A DNA stretch of 29,573 nt, taken from positions 1 to 29,573 of the IMG/VR virus record IMGVR_UViG_3300010389_000089. One strand, written 5' to 3'. The notes under the pieces were generated by a model. The model had not been told where the DNA came from, did no database searches, and was given only the letters and a program-made list of their open reading frames with translations. The DNA comes from a virus. Of the stretch, positions 1 through 5,870 are shown in pieces. How positions within the stretch are numbered: the first letter of the stretch is position 1; each line of letters opens with the position of its first letter. Both the position numbers and the translations under genes were made by a program.

Positions 1-53
1 ACAAAACGCAACACCATTTTGCCCGTGTTACCAAACCGTTATCTAACGTCCCT

Positions 54-82
54 CTAATTGCTATACGTGTATAGCAAGTCAA
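54..82 (-). promoter_or_regulatory. Candidate promoter facing the terminase genes
   Basis: On the minus strand TTGACT (77-82) is followed after 17 bases by AATTAG (54-59). The -35 is good and the -10 poor. The spacer is almost entirely the palindrome at 58-77, so a bound protein would block polymerase. If the ends are joined, this would transcribe TerS and the late operon. It is only a candidate because the -10 is weak. Confidence 0.25.
58..77. promoter_or_regulatory. 20-bp perfect palindrome, operator-like
   Basis: TTGCTATACGTGTATAGCAA is a perfect inverted repeat: nine-base arms TTGCTATAC and GTATAGCAA around a GT centre. It lies in non-coding DNA, overlaps a possible minus-strand promoter that would face TerS if the genome is circular, and has the form of a dimeric repressor or activator operator. 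No second copy was found by eye. Confidence 0.5.
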
Positions 83-130
83 GGACCGTTACCAAATCGT
101 TGCACGATTCACAGAATTGCCGAAAAAAAA

Positions 131-157
131 TTTCCCCAGGAACAATTCTTAACCGAA
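131..157. repeat. Imperfect direct repeat, copy 1, downstream of the HNH gene
   Basis: This 27-bp segment starts TTTCCCCAGGAACAATT and matches 543-569 at 23 of 27 positions. The similarity continues loosely into a shared CTACCGAAC downstream of each copy. The copies flank the HNH gene on both sides at a spacing of 412 bases. The following stretch (to about 183) is also rich in the pentamer CCGAA. Confidence 0.5.
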
Positions 158-169
158 TCCGAACCGAAG

Positions 170-496
170 CTACCGAACCGACTTATTCCCTCTCGAAGCA
201 TTACACGACCTATGCGCTGGCGCTAAAACACTGTACATGTCACCAGGGACAACATGGTCAGCCTGCCACGGGTCATCCACTCTGGCACCCTCACCACACA
301 ACCAACACACAGTCGCATTCTCACGGACCTCTTTAGCGCGTTTCCGATAGTCACCACTGTACTGACCAGTCATGCGCTTGCGTTCCGCCTTCTTATAGTC
401 AGCGTACTTATTCACAATAGCGGCGTGCTCCTCACACCTTGAGCCGTTGCGAGTCAACTTGCCACAGTCAATGCAGGGCTGCCTGAACTTCCCCAT
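170..496 (-). CDS. HNH endonuclease with N-terminal zinc ribbon
   Basis: This 108-residue protein begins with a small Cys cluster (CIDCG, then C and H about ten residues later), followed by a basic linker and an HNH fold. Visible HNH elements are CWLCG, the ADHVVPG His motif, and HRSCNASRG with the final Asn and Arg. HNH proteins next to the terminase are common in cos-type HK97-like phages, where they take part in packaging or terminus cleavage. If the window ends are joined, this gene lies just upstream of TerS. I chose ATG at 494-496, preceded by GGAGG 11 bases upstream. A TTG 18 bases further up is in frame but has no separate ribosome site. Confidence 0.85.
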   Translation of the reverse strand: MGKFRQPCIDCGKLTRNGSRCEEHAAIVNKYADYKKAERKRMTGQYSGDYRKRAKEVRENATVCWLCGEGARVDDPWQADHVVPGDMYSVLAPAHRSCNASRGNKSVR

Positions 497-542
497 CGAC
501 CCAGCAACCTCCAAGCGTGAACACAGATTGTTGAAATAATTT

Positions 543-569
543 TTTCCCCAGAAACAATTTCTGACCGAA
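543..569. repeat. Imperfect direct repeat, copy 2, upstream of the HNH gene
   Basis: This 27-bp segment starts TTTCCCCAGAAACAATT and is the partner of 131-157, with four differences. It lies about 47 bases upstream of the HNH start codon. Together the copies bracket the HNH gene, which could reflect insertion with a duplicated flank or a repeated regulatory element. Confidence 0.5.
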
Positions 570-586
570 ACTTTTGTCTACCGAAC

Positions 587-600
587 TTAGGTTAACCTAA
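587..600. promoter_or_regulatory. 14-bp perfect palindrome in the intergenic region
   Basis: TTAGGTTAACCTAA is a perfect palindrome. Within 75 bases lie a second inverted repeat (GTTCAG at 615-620 pairing with CTGAAC at 628-633) and a 10-bp palindrome GGAAATTTCC (664-673). They sit in the gene-free stretch 497-787 between the end of the early operon and the HNH gene. The clustering suggests protein-binding sites for late gene control or packaging. Confidence 0.45.
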
Positions 601-694
601 CTTGACTGTGGGCTGTTCAGAGTCGAACTGAACGGAAACGGAAAGGAATGGAAACACTAGGAAGGAAATTTCCGACAAACCTGTCAGCCCTTGT

Positions 695-721
695 GGGGGA
701 TACCCCCCCCTATATTTTTTT
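695..721. other. G5/C8 hairpin next to a T7 tract
   Basis: GGGGG (695-699), three bases, then a run of eight C, then TATATTTTTTT. On the plus strand this resembles an intrinsic terminator with a very short loop, but no plus-strand gene precedes it. On the minus strand it has no U tract. It could instead be a structured part of the packaging site. The rest of 497-787 shows no convincing gene. Confidence 0.3.
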
Positions 722-787
722 GTACGTAATTAACTTACTACGATGCAACTGAAACACAAAACTGTGGCGGCTACCGTTACCGTACCG

Positions 788-961
788 TTATGAAGACTGA
801 AGAACGCGAGAAACCTCTTCATAATAGTTCCTGATACCAGTGGCAATATCATCTTGGCTATCGTTACTATACCGAGCATGAATATCGCTGACATTATCAA
901 CCGTAGCGATTTCCTTAGCATAGTTGCTCAGTATCTTCAGTAGCTCTTCATTTTTCTTCAT
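788..961 (-). CDS. Small acidic protein, unknown function (57 aa)
   Basis: A 57-residue soluble protein starting MKKNEELLKIL, rich in charged residues and probably helical. Its start is well supported: AGGGGG lies five bases before ATG and overlaps the TAG stop of the preceding phosphoesterase gene, with eight bases between the genes. It is the last gene of the early minus-strand operon. I recognise no family. A longer ORF in another frame (730-921) overlaps it but has no ribosome site and is rejected. Confidence 0.65.
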   Translation of the reverse strand: MKKNEELLKILSNYAKEIATVDNVSDIHARYSNDSQDDIATGIRNYYEEVSRVLQSS

Positions 962-969
962 AGCGCCCC

Positions 970-2115
970 CTAAAAGCGTTTTATCTCTCCCTGATAGTAA
1001 ACACCCTTTTCAAGCTCAAAGCAAGTAATAGCGGTCATCGAGTCCTCCTGCGCCATGCGGCGGAACCAGTCAGACCCGTTATCCATAGTTGACGCCTGAA
1101 TCCACCACCTACTCCCCCCCCTGGGTGAATTCCCCAACTCTTGAACAATCGTGTGATGAAAATGCCCTGTAACGAGAGTCGATACAGCAGCTAGATACTG
1201 TGAACCAAACAAGGCTTTCTTCCAGAAGTCAGGGATACCGTTAGGGTTTCTAACCTGGTGTCCGTGAATGGCACCAAGGACGTGAGAGCCGTCACCGAAC
1301 ACATCAATGGCGAAACCCTCCTCATCCGGTTGTGGCACAAAGAAAGTAACATCCAAGCCGACTTCATGGGCGAGCCTGCGGAGCTGTTGCAGGATGACGA
1401 TACCCCAGTCGTCTTTACCTGGCTTACCCACAACCTGCCCATGGTGACGCCACTGACAATGGTTAGACGCAACCGAACCATACATGACCGGTGCATACTT
1501 AGCTAACCGTTTCATCAAATCCCACATCACCGACGCAGCCAAATCAACTTGCTGCATAGGTGACAAATCATTCGACTCTAACTGAATCTGGTCGCCCTTA
1601 TTCGACACAGACTCAATAATGTCCCCAACATCAATCAGAACAATCTTCTCCGGCTTCGCCTTCTTCACCGCATCCTCAATACGGTCAAACGAATCGAACA
1701 AACGTTCGAGTAGCTCCTTAGTGCCACCACGCGAACCAGTCTTACCCACCTGCCAATCGGACGGCAAAACAACAAACGCTTTATCTTTCCCTGGCGTTAC
1801 CCGTTTCGTTTTTTTCGATTTGCGTGCCTCAGCAAACAGGGTAGGCAAATCAAAGGAAGTAACTTTCTTACGGAAATGGAAGCGATAGGCCGTGAGCCAC
1901 TCACCATCCCAGCGTTGCCATTGAGAAGTACGCGGTGTCCCTACTACCTCATACTCCTCTGGTGAGTAACCACGTTCCGCAAGAAAGTCATCAAAGTTAG
2001 GGGCATCAAGTAACCCCTCAGTAGTTGCAGTGCCCTCGTTGCCGTCGAACTCGATAGCGGGACGGAAACCCGCTGGGGCTTCAATCTTTTTCGCTGGTTG
2101 CAAATCATCCAACAT
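970..2115 (-). CDS. Calcineurin-like metallophosphoesterase
   Basis: This 381-residue protein has an N-terminal domain of about 110 residues typical of actinophage members, then a metallophosphoesterase core. Visible motifs in order: SDWQVGK (motif I, Asp-x-Gln in place of the usual Asp-x-His), GDIIES (motif II), SNHCQWR (motif III), HGHQ and GHFHH (His metal ligands). The fold hydrolyses phosphomonoesters or phosphodiesters with two metal ions. Beside SSB, RusA and YqaJ, a Mre11/SbcD-like nuclease role in DNA processing is likely but unproven. ATG at 2113-2115 overlaps the previous stop as TAATG, so the upstream in-frame start is discarded. Confidence 0.85.
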   Translation of the reverse strand: MLDDLQPAKKIEAPAGFRPAIEFDGNEGTATTEGLLDAPNFDDFLAERGYSPEEYEVVGTPRTSQWQRWDGEWLTAYRFHFRKKVTSFDLPTLFAEARKSKKTKRVTPGKDKAFVVLPSDWQVGKTGSRGGTKELLERLFDSFDRIEDAVKKAKPEKIVLIDVGDIIESVSNKGDQIQLESNDLSPMQQVDLAASVMWDLMKRLAKYAPVMYGSVASNHCQWRHHGQVVGKPGKDDWGIVILQQLRRLAHEVGLDVTFFVPQPDEEGFAIDVFGDGSHVLGAIHGHQVRNPNGIPDFWKKALFGSQYLAAVSTLVTGHFHHTIVQELGNSPRGGSRWWIQASTMDNGSDWFRRMAQEDSMTAITCFELEKGVYYQGEIKRF

Positions 2116-2339
2116 TAGCGGAAGCACCCACAACCTTTGCTGCGGTGCAAACCAATCGGACCCTCAGTAATCGATAACCCACGGTCAGTGAGGGCACGAG
2201 CTAACGGTTTAGCAGCCCACACGTGAACATCATCCAAAGCCTTTTGAAGAATCGCCTGGTCCTTCTCATCCAAAGAGTCAAGAATGCGACCCATCTTACA
2301 ACGGGTGCTACGAACCGGTGGCGTCAAATCCTCAAGCAT
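2115..2339 (-). CDS. Small HTH-like protein preceding the phosphoesterase
   Basis: A 74-residue protein. The segment RILDSLDEKDQAILQKALDD followed by LARALTDRGLSIT and a C-terminal HRSKGCGCFR resembles a small helix-turn-helix-like family that often precedes phosphoesterase genes in actinophages (recalled, not searched). The CGC near the C terminus and Cys14 could bind metal. It overlaps the upstream 59-residue gene by 8 bases and is coupled to the next gene by TAATG. A DNA-binding role is inferred. Confidence 0.7.
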   Translation of the reverse strand: MLEDLTPPVRSTRCKMGRILDSLDEKDQAILQKALDDVHVWAAKPLARALTDRGLSITEGPIGLHRSKGCGCFR

Positions 2340-2511
2340 CTACTTCTCCCAAAATAATTCTTGACAACCCAAGAACGCTAGGGTGCGGATTCTCACACTG
2401 AAACAATAACACTCTTGACAGTTGTTTGCGAATCGCCTCAAAGTCGTCATCCCAGACCAGGTTGTCGTCCTCAAGGAACTCAGATGCTGCAAATACGGTT
2501 TCGTTTTTCAT
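2332..2511 (-). CDS. Small acidic protein, unknown function (59 aa)
   Basis: A 59-residue protein with an acidic N-terminal half (FLEDDNLVWDDDFEAI) and a hydrophobic, slightly basic C-terminal half. ATG at 2509-2511 is preceded by AAAGGGG at five-base spacing, and the TGA stop overlaps the next gene's ATG region by 8 bases, as expected for a coupled gene. I recognise no family. The acidic part could mimic DNA or contact a host protein, but that is speculation. Confidence 0.7.
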   Translation of the reverse strand: MKNETVFAASEFLEDDNLVWDDDFEAIRKQLSRVLLFQCENPHPSVLGLSRIILGEVDA

Positions 2512-2571
2512 AGCTACCCCTTTCCTTAAACACTTTATGTAGCTACAACGAGTATCTACGGTAACGACACG
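2512..2571 (-). promoter_or_regulatory. Gap with palindrome, possible internal early promoter
   Basis: A 60-base gap in an operon whose genes otherwise mostly overlap. It holds the perfect palindrome TGTAGCTACA (2538-2547). A weak promoter can be drawn on the minus strand (TTACCG, 17 bases, TACATA). The gap and palindrome suggest an internal control site for the last four early genes; the promoter match alone is not convincing. Confidence 0.25.
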
Positions 2572-2985
2572 CTACGTCAAGAGCAGTGACCGAATCGTTA
2601 TACTCGCGCCTGCATCCCTCGTGTCGTCATAAACCTTGTATGCGGTTACTTTGCAAACGAGCGAATCATCTTCCCAAACCAAGGCATTCGAGCAACTGTC
2701 GGCGACGGCGCGAATAAGTTTGTCGATGTCCGGTGGCGTGGTCGGGAGTATGCGTTTACCTGGGGCAACGGATTTTGGGCGAGGTAAGAAGAAAACGACA
2801 CTGAGTTCCGCAGGCCCAGATAACGTAACCCAGTCAGCATCAACGACAGCTTGCTCGGCTGCCGCGAGGACCGCTTTACGCCAAGCTGGAAGCTTCTTAC
2901 TTGCCTCAACAAACCTGTTATTACCGATGCTTTTCTTACTGCCCTGAGGGGCAGGAATCCCGTAAACCTCAAAGAAAAGCTCCAC
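2572..2985 (-). CDS. rusA: RusA-like Holliday junction resolvase
   Basis: This 137-residue protein fits RusA in length and motifs: N-terminal PAPQGSKKS, central PDIDKLIRAVADS with the catalytic Asp residues, and WEDDSLVCKV. RusA dimers cut four-way junctions symmetrically; in phages they resolve recombination and replication intermediates before packaging. It follows SSB in the early operon. The start is GTG at 2983-2985, eight bases after the SSB stop, without a clear Shine-Dalgarno sequence, so translation may depend on coupling to SSB. An ATG one frame away produces only a shadow ORF. Confidence 0.92.
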   Translation of the reverse strand: MELFFEVYGIPAPQGSKKSIGNNRFVEASKKLPAWRKAVLAAAEQAVVDADWVTLSGPAELSVVFFLPRPKSVAPGKRILPTTPPDIDKLIRAVADSCSNALVWEDDSLVCKVTAYKVYDDTRDAGASITIRSLLLT

Positions 2986-2993
2986 ATTCTATT

Positions 2994-3368
2994 TTAGAAC
3001 GGAGCCTGCTCGTCAACAGCGCCAGGAACCTCAGCGACAGGCCAAACCTCATTCAACGCGGCAACACCCTGCTTGTTCGACTGACGGCGCTCAGCAACCT
3101 TCATTTCACGGGCACGCACATTCAACGCAACACCCTTACTGCCGTCCTTCTTGTCATAAAGCTTCGTCTTCAAAGTGCCAATAACAAGACACTGGTCGCC
3201 CTCATTGAAACCCTTAGGTCCAGTAACCGAAAGGTAATCCTTACCAGCAACCTTCCACTCGCCCTGGTCATCCTTCATCATCTGGTTATGCGCCATGTCA
3301 TACACGACACCCCACTCAAACTCACGCACACCATTCACAAAACCAGTGAACTCAATGTTGATAGCCAT
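2994..3368 (-). CDS. ssb: Single-stranded DNA-binding protein
   Basis: A 124-residue OB-fold SSB. The N-terminal strand pattern, the GDQCLVIGTLKTKLY segment and the following VRAREMKVAE fit the family, and the last residues DEQAPF match the acidic, Phe-terminated SSB tail that recruits replication and repair proteins. It coats single-stranded DNA during replication and recombination. The ATG is fused to the preceding stop as TAATG. Neighbours are an HNH-like protein and RusA. Confidence 0.85.
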   Translation of the reverse strand: MAINIEFTGFVNGVREFEWGVVYDMAHNQMMKDDQGEWKVAGKDYLSVTGPKGFNEGDQCLVIGTLKTKLYDKKDGSKGVALNVRAREMKVAERRQSNKQGVAALNEVWPVAEVPGAVDEQAPF

Positions 3369-3631
3369 TACTCTTCCCTTTCAATATGTTCTGGGTTTAC
3401 ACAATCATTCATACCGCATAAACGTTTACCTGGCAACACCGGCAACCCATCATCATCTACCGGTGTAACCTCATCAGCCGTAAACAAACCCTGCCAAGGA
3501 GTGCAACGACCATATTCAGTTATCACTGTTTTGGCTTTCCTAGCCCTACACGAAACACAGAATCGAACATTCTTTCGAGCAGTATTTGAATCCCAGCGTA
3601 AACCACACCTCTGACATTCGATAACCGGCAT
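3368..3631 (-). CDS. Zinc-ribbon protein with HNH-like C terminus
   Basis: An 87-residue protein with an N-terminal zinc ribbon (CQRCG at residues 6-10 and CVSC at 27-30) and a C-terminal CGMNDCVNPEHIE. The latter resembles the C-terminal half of HNH/His-Me nucleases (C-x-NP-x-HI). The middle part has no clear first catalytic His, so it is either a degenerate HNH protein or a DNA-binding derivative. It lies between a Cys-containing protein and SSB, and its stop overlaps the SSB start. Confidence 0.65.
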   Translation of the reverse strand: MPVIECQRCGLRWDSNTARKNVRFCVSCRARKAKTVITEYGRCTPWQGLFTADEVTPVDDDGLPVLPGKRLCGMNDCVNPEHIEREE

Positions 3632-3640
3632 TAAACCAGT

Positions 3641-3814
3641 TTAAACATAAATGTTCCTCAGCGCCCACTGATGACGCGCATCCACTGACATGTAATCCGC
3701 TTCCTCAAAAATAGTCGTATAACACTTCTGACATTGAGTAATCGGCAAATTGTGAATACGGCAAATCGGTTCCTCAAACCTCCCAGCGGTCTGGGCAATC
3801 TGGTCCACAGGCAA
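3641..3814 (-). CDS. Small Cys/His protein with TTG start, unknown function
   Basis: A 57-residue protein with a C-x-x-H (CRIH) and a C-x-x-C (CQKC), a plausible zinc site. I place the start at TTG (3812-3814) because AAGGAAGGAG lies six bases upstream. A GTG at 3851-3853 would extend it by 13 residues but lacks a comparable site. Its 5' end overlaps the end of the replication initiator gene by 41 bases. Function is unknown; the context is replication. Confidence 0.65.
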   Translation of the reverse strand: MPVDQIAQTAGRFEEPICRIHNLPITQCQKCYTTIFEEADYMSVDARHQWALRNIYV

Positions 3815-4625
3815 AATGTTCTCCTTCCTTATGTAAAGCTTTAATCCACTCACCCTTACCTGGTCCCTCAGCGGGAGGCTTCAACGCCTTGTCCACCGGT
3901 GCCGGTAAAGATTCGTTTTCCCAAGCATCAGCATTCAACCACGTTGCAGGGTTCTTTGTAAACCTGGCTTCCCTGTTCGGGTCATTCGCATACTTTGTCG
4001 CACCATCCAACAGACGCTCAAAGTCCACACGCTTCAAAGCAGACTTAAACGCTTTCAACGCTGCACGCTTATCCACCTTCTTCGGATACACAGACCAGAA
4101 TTCATCAAATGCTGTATTTATATAGTTAAGTGGTTCTAGTTCATTGGTTATAGTTCTATGCGTCACCGGTGTCCCTACCCTGGCGTCACCGGTGTCCCCA
4201 CCTAGGGACACGGGTGTCCCCACCCCCCCTCTTTTGATTGTGTACAGTGACGACTGGTAAACACCATCTTTTATGCGCTTTTCAGACTCAATCGCACCGA
4301 AATCTAACAACTCCTTCAAAGCCCTATCCACAGATTTCACCGAAGTATTCACACGTTTCGCAATCAGCGCACGAGAAGGAAACGCAGTTAATGTTTCGCT
4401 GTCCGCAAATCCAGCCAAAACAGCGTAAACACGCACAGCCCATTTCACCGAAGTATTCACACGTTTTGCAATCAGCGCACGAGAAGGAAACGCAGTCAAC
4501 GTTTCGTTGTCCGCAAATCCAGCCAAAACAGCGTAAACACGCACAGCCCTATCAGAAACCGGCGAATTCACCAACCAGTCAGGGACAATACTGAACCGAA
4601 TATCAGCGCTTATCTGCTCCGTCAT
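3774..4625 (-). CDS. Replication initiator / helicase-loader-like protein with duplicated wHTH segment
   Basis: A 283-residue protein. The N-terminal domain is a winged-helix type (SDRAVRVYAVLAGFAD, then FPSRALIAKRVNTSVKSVDRA) like phage replication initiators such as lambda O. A 36-residue part of it occurs twice in tandem, from a 108-bp DNA duplication. The C-terminal part (FDEFWSVYPKKVDKRAALKA to NPATWLNADAWENE) matches a domain common in phage replication proteins thought to load the host helicase. The middle is encoded by three iterons, so the gene probably contains its own origin. The start is ATG at 4623-4625 with AAAGGG nine bases upstream; it overlaps the upstream nuclease gene by 23 bases. 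Confidence 0.85.
   Translation of the reverse strand: MTEQISADIRFSIVPDWLVNSPVSDRAVRVYAVLAGFADNETLTAFPSRALIAKRVNTSVKWAVRVYAVLAGFADSETLTAFPSRALIAKRVNTSVKSVDRALKELLDFGAIESEKRIKDGVYQSSLYTIKRGGVGTPVSLGGDTGDARVGTPVTHRTITNELEPLNYINTAFDEFWSVYPKKVDKRAALKAFKSALKRVDFERLLDGATKYANDPNREARFTKNPATWLNADAWENESLPAPVDKALKPPAEGPGKGEWIKALHKEGEHFACGPDCPDRWEV
4104..4224. other. Putative replication origin: three iterons beside an AT-rich segment
   Basis: Three copies of GGTGTCCC, each within a longer match (CGTCACCGGTGTCCCTACC, CGTCACCGGTGTCCCCACC, then a variant), have their cores at 4168, 4191 and 4213. The spacing is 23 and 22 bases, about two helical turns. On one side is an AT-rich stretch (about 4104-4160). 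Sequences one mismatch from the DnaA box TTATCCACA lie at 4069-4077 and 4324-4332. An origin within the initiator gene is the lambda-type arrangement. The function is inferred. Confidence 0.55.
4334..4549. repeat. 108-bp tandem duplication inside the replication gene
   Basis: Copies at 4334-4441 and 4442-4549 are directly adjacent and differ at four positions, all transitions. The unit is 36 codons, so the frame is kept. Only one difference changes the protein (Asn versus Ser in FADNE/FADSE). The duplication repeats part of the winged-helix domain. Confidence 0.95.
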
Positions 4626-5022
4626 TCCGAAAAACCCTTTCCACCACATCAGTAACTCGAATCAAAAACCCGCGTGTATCACGCGAAGTAGGCGAAGAAC
4701 GCGCCATATGCACTTTCCTGCCAGTAGTCAACACAAGGTCAACTAAATCTTGTGTCCTGATAGACACGAAACCACTACCTGTAGGGCCAGCGAAACAGTA
4801 AAAATCGCTTTTACTAATCGCTAAACCTGAATCAACCCACTCGCCACGTATCTCTTGCTGCGTCTCAATATATAAATTACCCGTTTCCCAAGCCCTGTAA
4901 TCAGTCTTCGTCTCCAACGTAGACCCATCCAGCACACTCAAAAACGAGTCAACTAAATCCTCACCGACCTTACCACGACGAAAATCATGGTCAAAATCAG
5001 GTTGATATTCACTCCTGCTCAT
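4603..5022 (-). CDS. PD-(D/E)XK nuclease-like protein
   Basis: A 139-residue protein. RRGKVGEDLVDSFL near the N terminus, LETKTDYRAWETGNLYIE with an Asp/Glu-x-Lys core, and ISKSDFYCF fit small PD-(D/E)XK nucleases encoded by phages, probably structure-specific or resolvase-like enzymes. The assignment is by motif only. ATG at 5020-5022 overlaps the upstream gene (ATGA pattern nearby) and is preferred to a TTG seven codons upstream. Its 3' end overlaps the replication initiator gene. Confidence 0.6.
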   Translation of the reverse strand: MSRSEYQPDFDHDFRRGKVGEDLVDSFLSVLDGSTLETKTDYRAWETGNLYIETQQEIRGEWVDSGLAISKSDFYCFAGPTGSGFVSIRTQDLVDLVLTTGRKVHMARSSPTSRDTRGFLIRVTDVVERVFRNDGADKR

Positions 5023-5194
5023 TGTCAGCCCACAGGCTTTCAAGAGGACGTGACTTCCAATACATTTCAGATTGCTGCAACATTAGTTTCTTGTTGCGTA
5101 ACTGCATTGGATGCCCAGGATGCTCCGACCAAAGATGAGGAACGTATATCCCCAGTTCTTTAGCCCAATTTACATCAAAATGTGTCTCCGACAT
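5009..5194 (-). CDS. Hypothetical protein (61 aa)
   Basis: A 61-residue protein starting MSETHFDVNWAKELGIYVPH, rich in aromatic residues and His, without a recognisable domain or membrane segment. It overlaps the HNH gene upstream (20 bases) and the nuclease gene downstream (14 bases), the usual packing in this operon, which supports it being real. The function is unknown. Confidence 0.6.
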   Translation of the reverse strand: MSETHFDVNWAKELGIYVPHLWSEHPGHPMQLRNKKLMLQQSEMYWKSRPLESLWADNEQE

Positions 5195-5519
5195 CTATTT
5201 CGACCTTTCCACCATCGGAATCCAAAACATACCACCGGAAAGCAACACTGTCAAAAACTGGCATAGAAATGTCTTCCCAGAACGGAACCTTACGCCCCCA
5301 ACCTACCGCGTCGCGCCGCACAAGCGCGTCAGACTCCATCTCACCGTTGTAACGGGCACACACAAGGATAATGTTCTGAATGTCGTTCTCCAGCACCCTA
5401 GAACCGCCCATAGCTTTATTCTTGCGGTGATGCGGCACAAGGTCCTCAGTTTGCCCACAATGCCAACAGTGAGCGTCCCGTTCACGCAAAATACGCATCA
5501 CACGTTTCGTAACAGCCAT
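5175..5519 (-). CDS. HNH endonuclease-like protein
   Basis: A 114-residue protein with the HNH signature CWHCGQ, LVPHHRKNKAMGG, then NIILVCARYNGEMESD. This is the C-x-x-C, His-His, Asn order of a small phage family; the second Cys pair of the classical zinc site is reduced to one Cys. These proteins nick or cut DNA and are often free-standing or mobile. It is coupled to the cupin gene upstream by TAATG. Confidence 0.75.
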   Translation of the reverse strand: MAVTKRVMRILRERDAHCWHCGQTEDLVPHHRKNKAMGGSRVLENDIQNIILVCARYNGEMESDALVRRDAVGWGRKVPFWEDISMPVFDSVAFRWYVLDSDGGKVEIDVGDTF

Positions 5520-5857
5520 TACAGCCCCTTATCTACCCTGCCGTAATCATCCTCAAAACGAACCACATCATTCGCGTCAATCAACCCTGAAGTGACCTCG
5601 AAAATAACCATGTCGTTCACCATTGCCGATAAACGGTGAATTTGCTCAGTATCAATATAAACCGAGTCACCAGGACCAATAAGGTACACGGTTTCCTCAA
5701 TCATTAGTTCACCGTTACCTGACTCCACAAACCAAAAATGCGATTGATTTTCGTGCAAATGTAAAGAGGTTCGTGCGCCTTCACGTAGGGTGAACTGGCT
5801 GACAACAAAATGCTCGCCCGAGAACCAGTCGTACACTTTGCCCCACGGTTTGTCCAT
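5519..5857 (-). CDS. Cupin protein, type II phosphomannose isomerase-like
   Basis: A 112-residue single-domain cupin. It begins PWGKVYDWFSG, as do the C-terminal domains of ManC-type enzymes. Motif 1 (HLHENQSHFWFVESGNG) supplies two His and possibly Glu ligands. Motif 2 (GPGDSVYIDTEQIHRL) supplies the third His. Family members act on sugar phosphates or nucleotide sugars, but isolated small cupins can bind other ligands. It may support the glycan cassette at 19.5-22.6 kb, although it lies in the early operon. The start codon lies 13 bases from a strong hairpin, with no clear Shine-Dalgarno sequence. Confidence 0.75.
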   Translation of the reverse strand: MDKPWGKVYDWFSGEHFVVSQFTLREGARTSLHLHENQSHFWFVESGNGELMIEETVYLIGPGDSVYIDTEQIHRLSAMVNDMVIFEVTSGLIDANDVVRFEDDYGRVDKGL

Positions 5858-5870
5858 GCGGGTAGTCTAC

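Larger units (their letters stand above)
27..101. repeat. Direct repeat pair GTTACCAAAYCGTT flanking a palindrome
   Basis: Two 14-bp direct repeats, at 27-40 and 88-101, differ at one base (GTTACCAAACCGTT and GTTACCAAATCGTT). A third, weaker copy (GTTACCGTACCGTT) is at 776-789. The first two bracket the 20-bp palindrome at 58-77 in non-coding DNA between the HNH gene and, across the joined window ends, TerS. Bases 1-169 hold no gene. The arrangement suggests a protein-binding control or packaging site; this is inference. Confidence 0.5.

Noticed and set aside
1-6. ACAAAA at the left end and TTTTGT at the right end as terminal inverted repeat
   Set aside because: Six A/T-rich bases are easily chance; no longer match and no direct terminal overlap.
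649-753. Plus-strand ORF METLGRKF... of about 34 codons
   Set aside because: The purine run touches the ATG directly, the ORF runs through the G/C hairpin and T tract, and there is no promoter.
730-921. 63-residue hydrophobic minus-strand ORF
   Set aside because: No ribosome site; overlaps in another frame the 57-residue gene (788-961), which has a strong AGGGGG site and good spacing.
2901-3614. 237-residue plus-strand ORF
   Set aside because: Lies opposite RusA, SSB and the zinc-ribbon gene, all well supported; no domain recognised.
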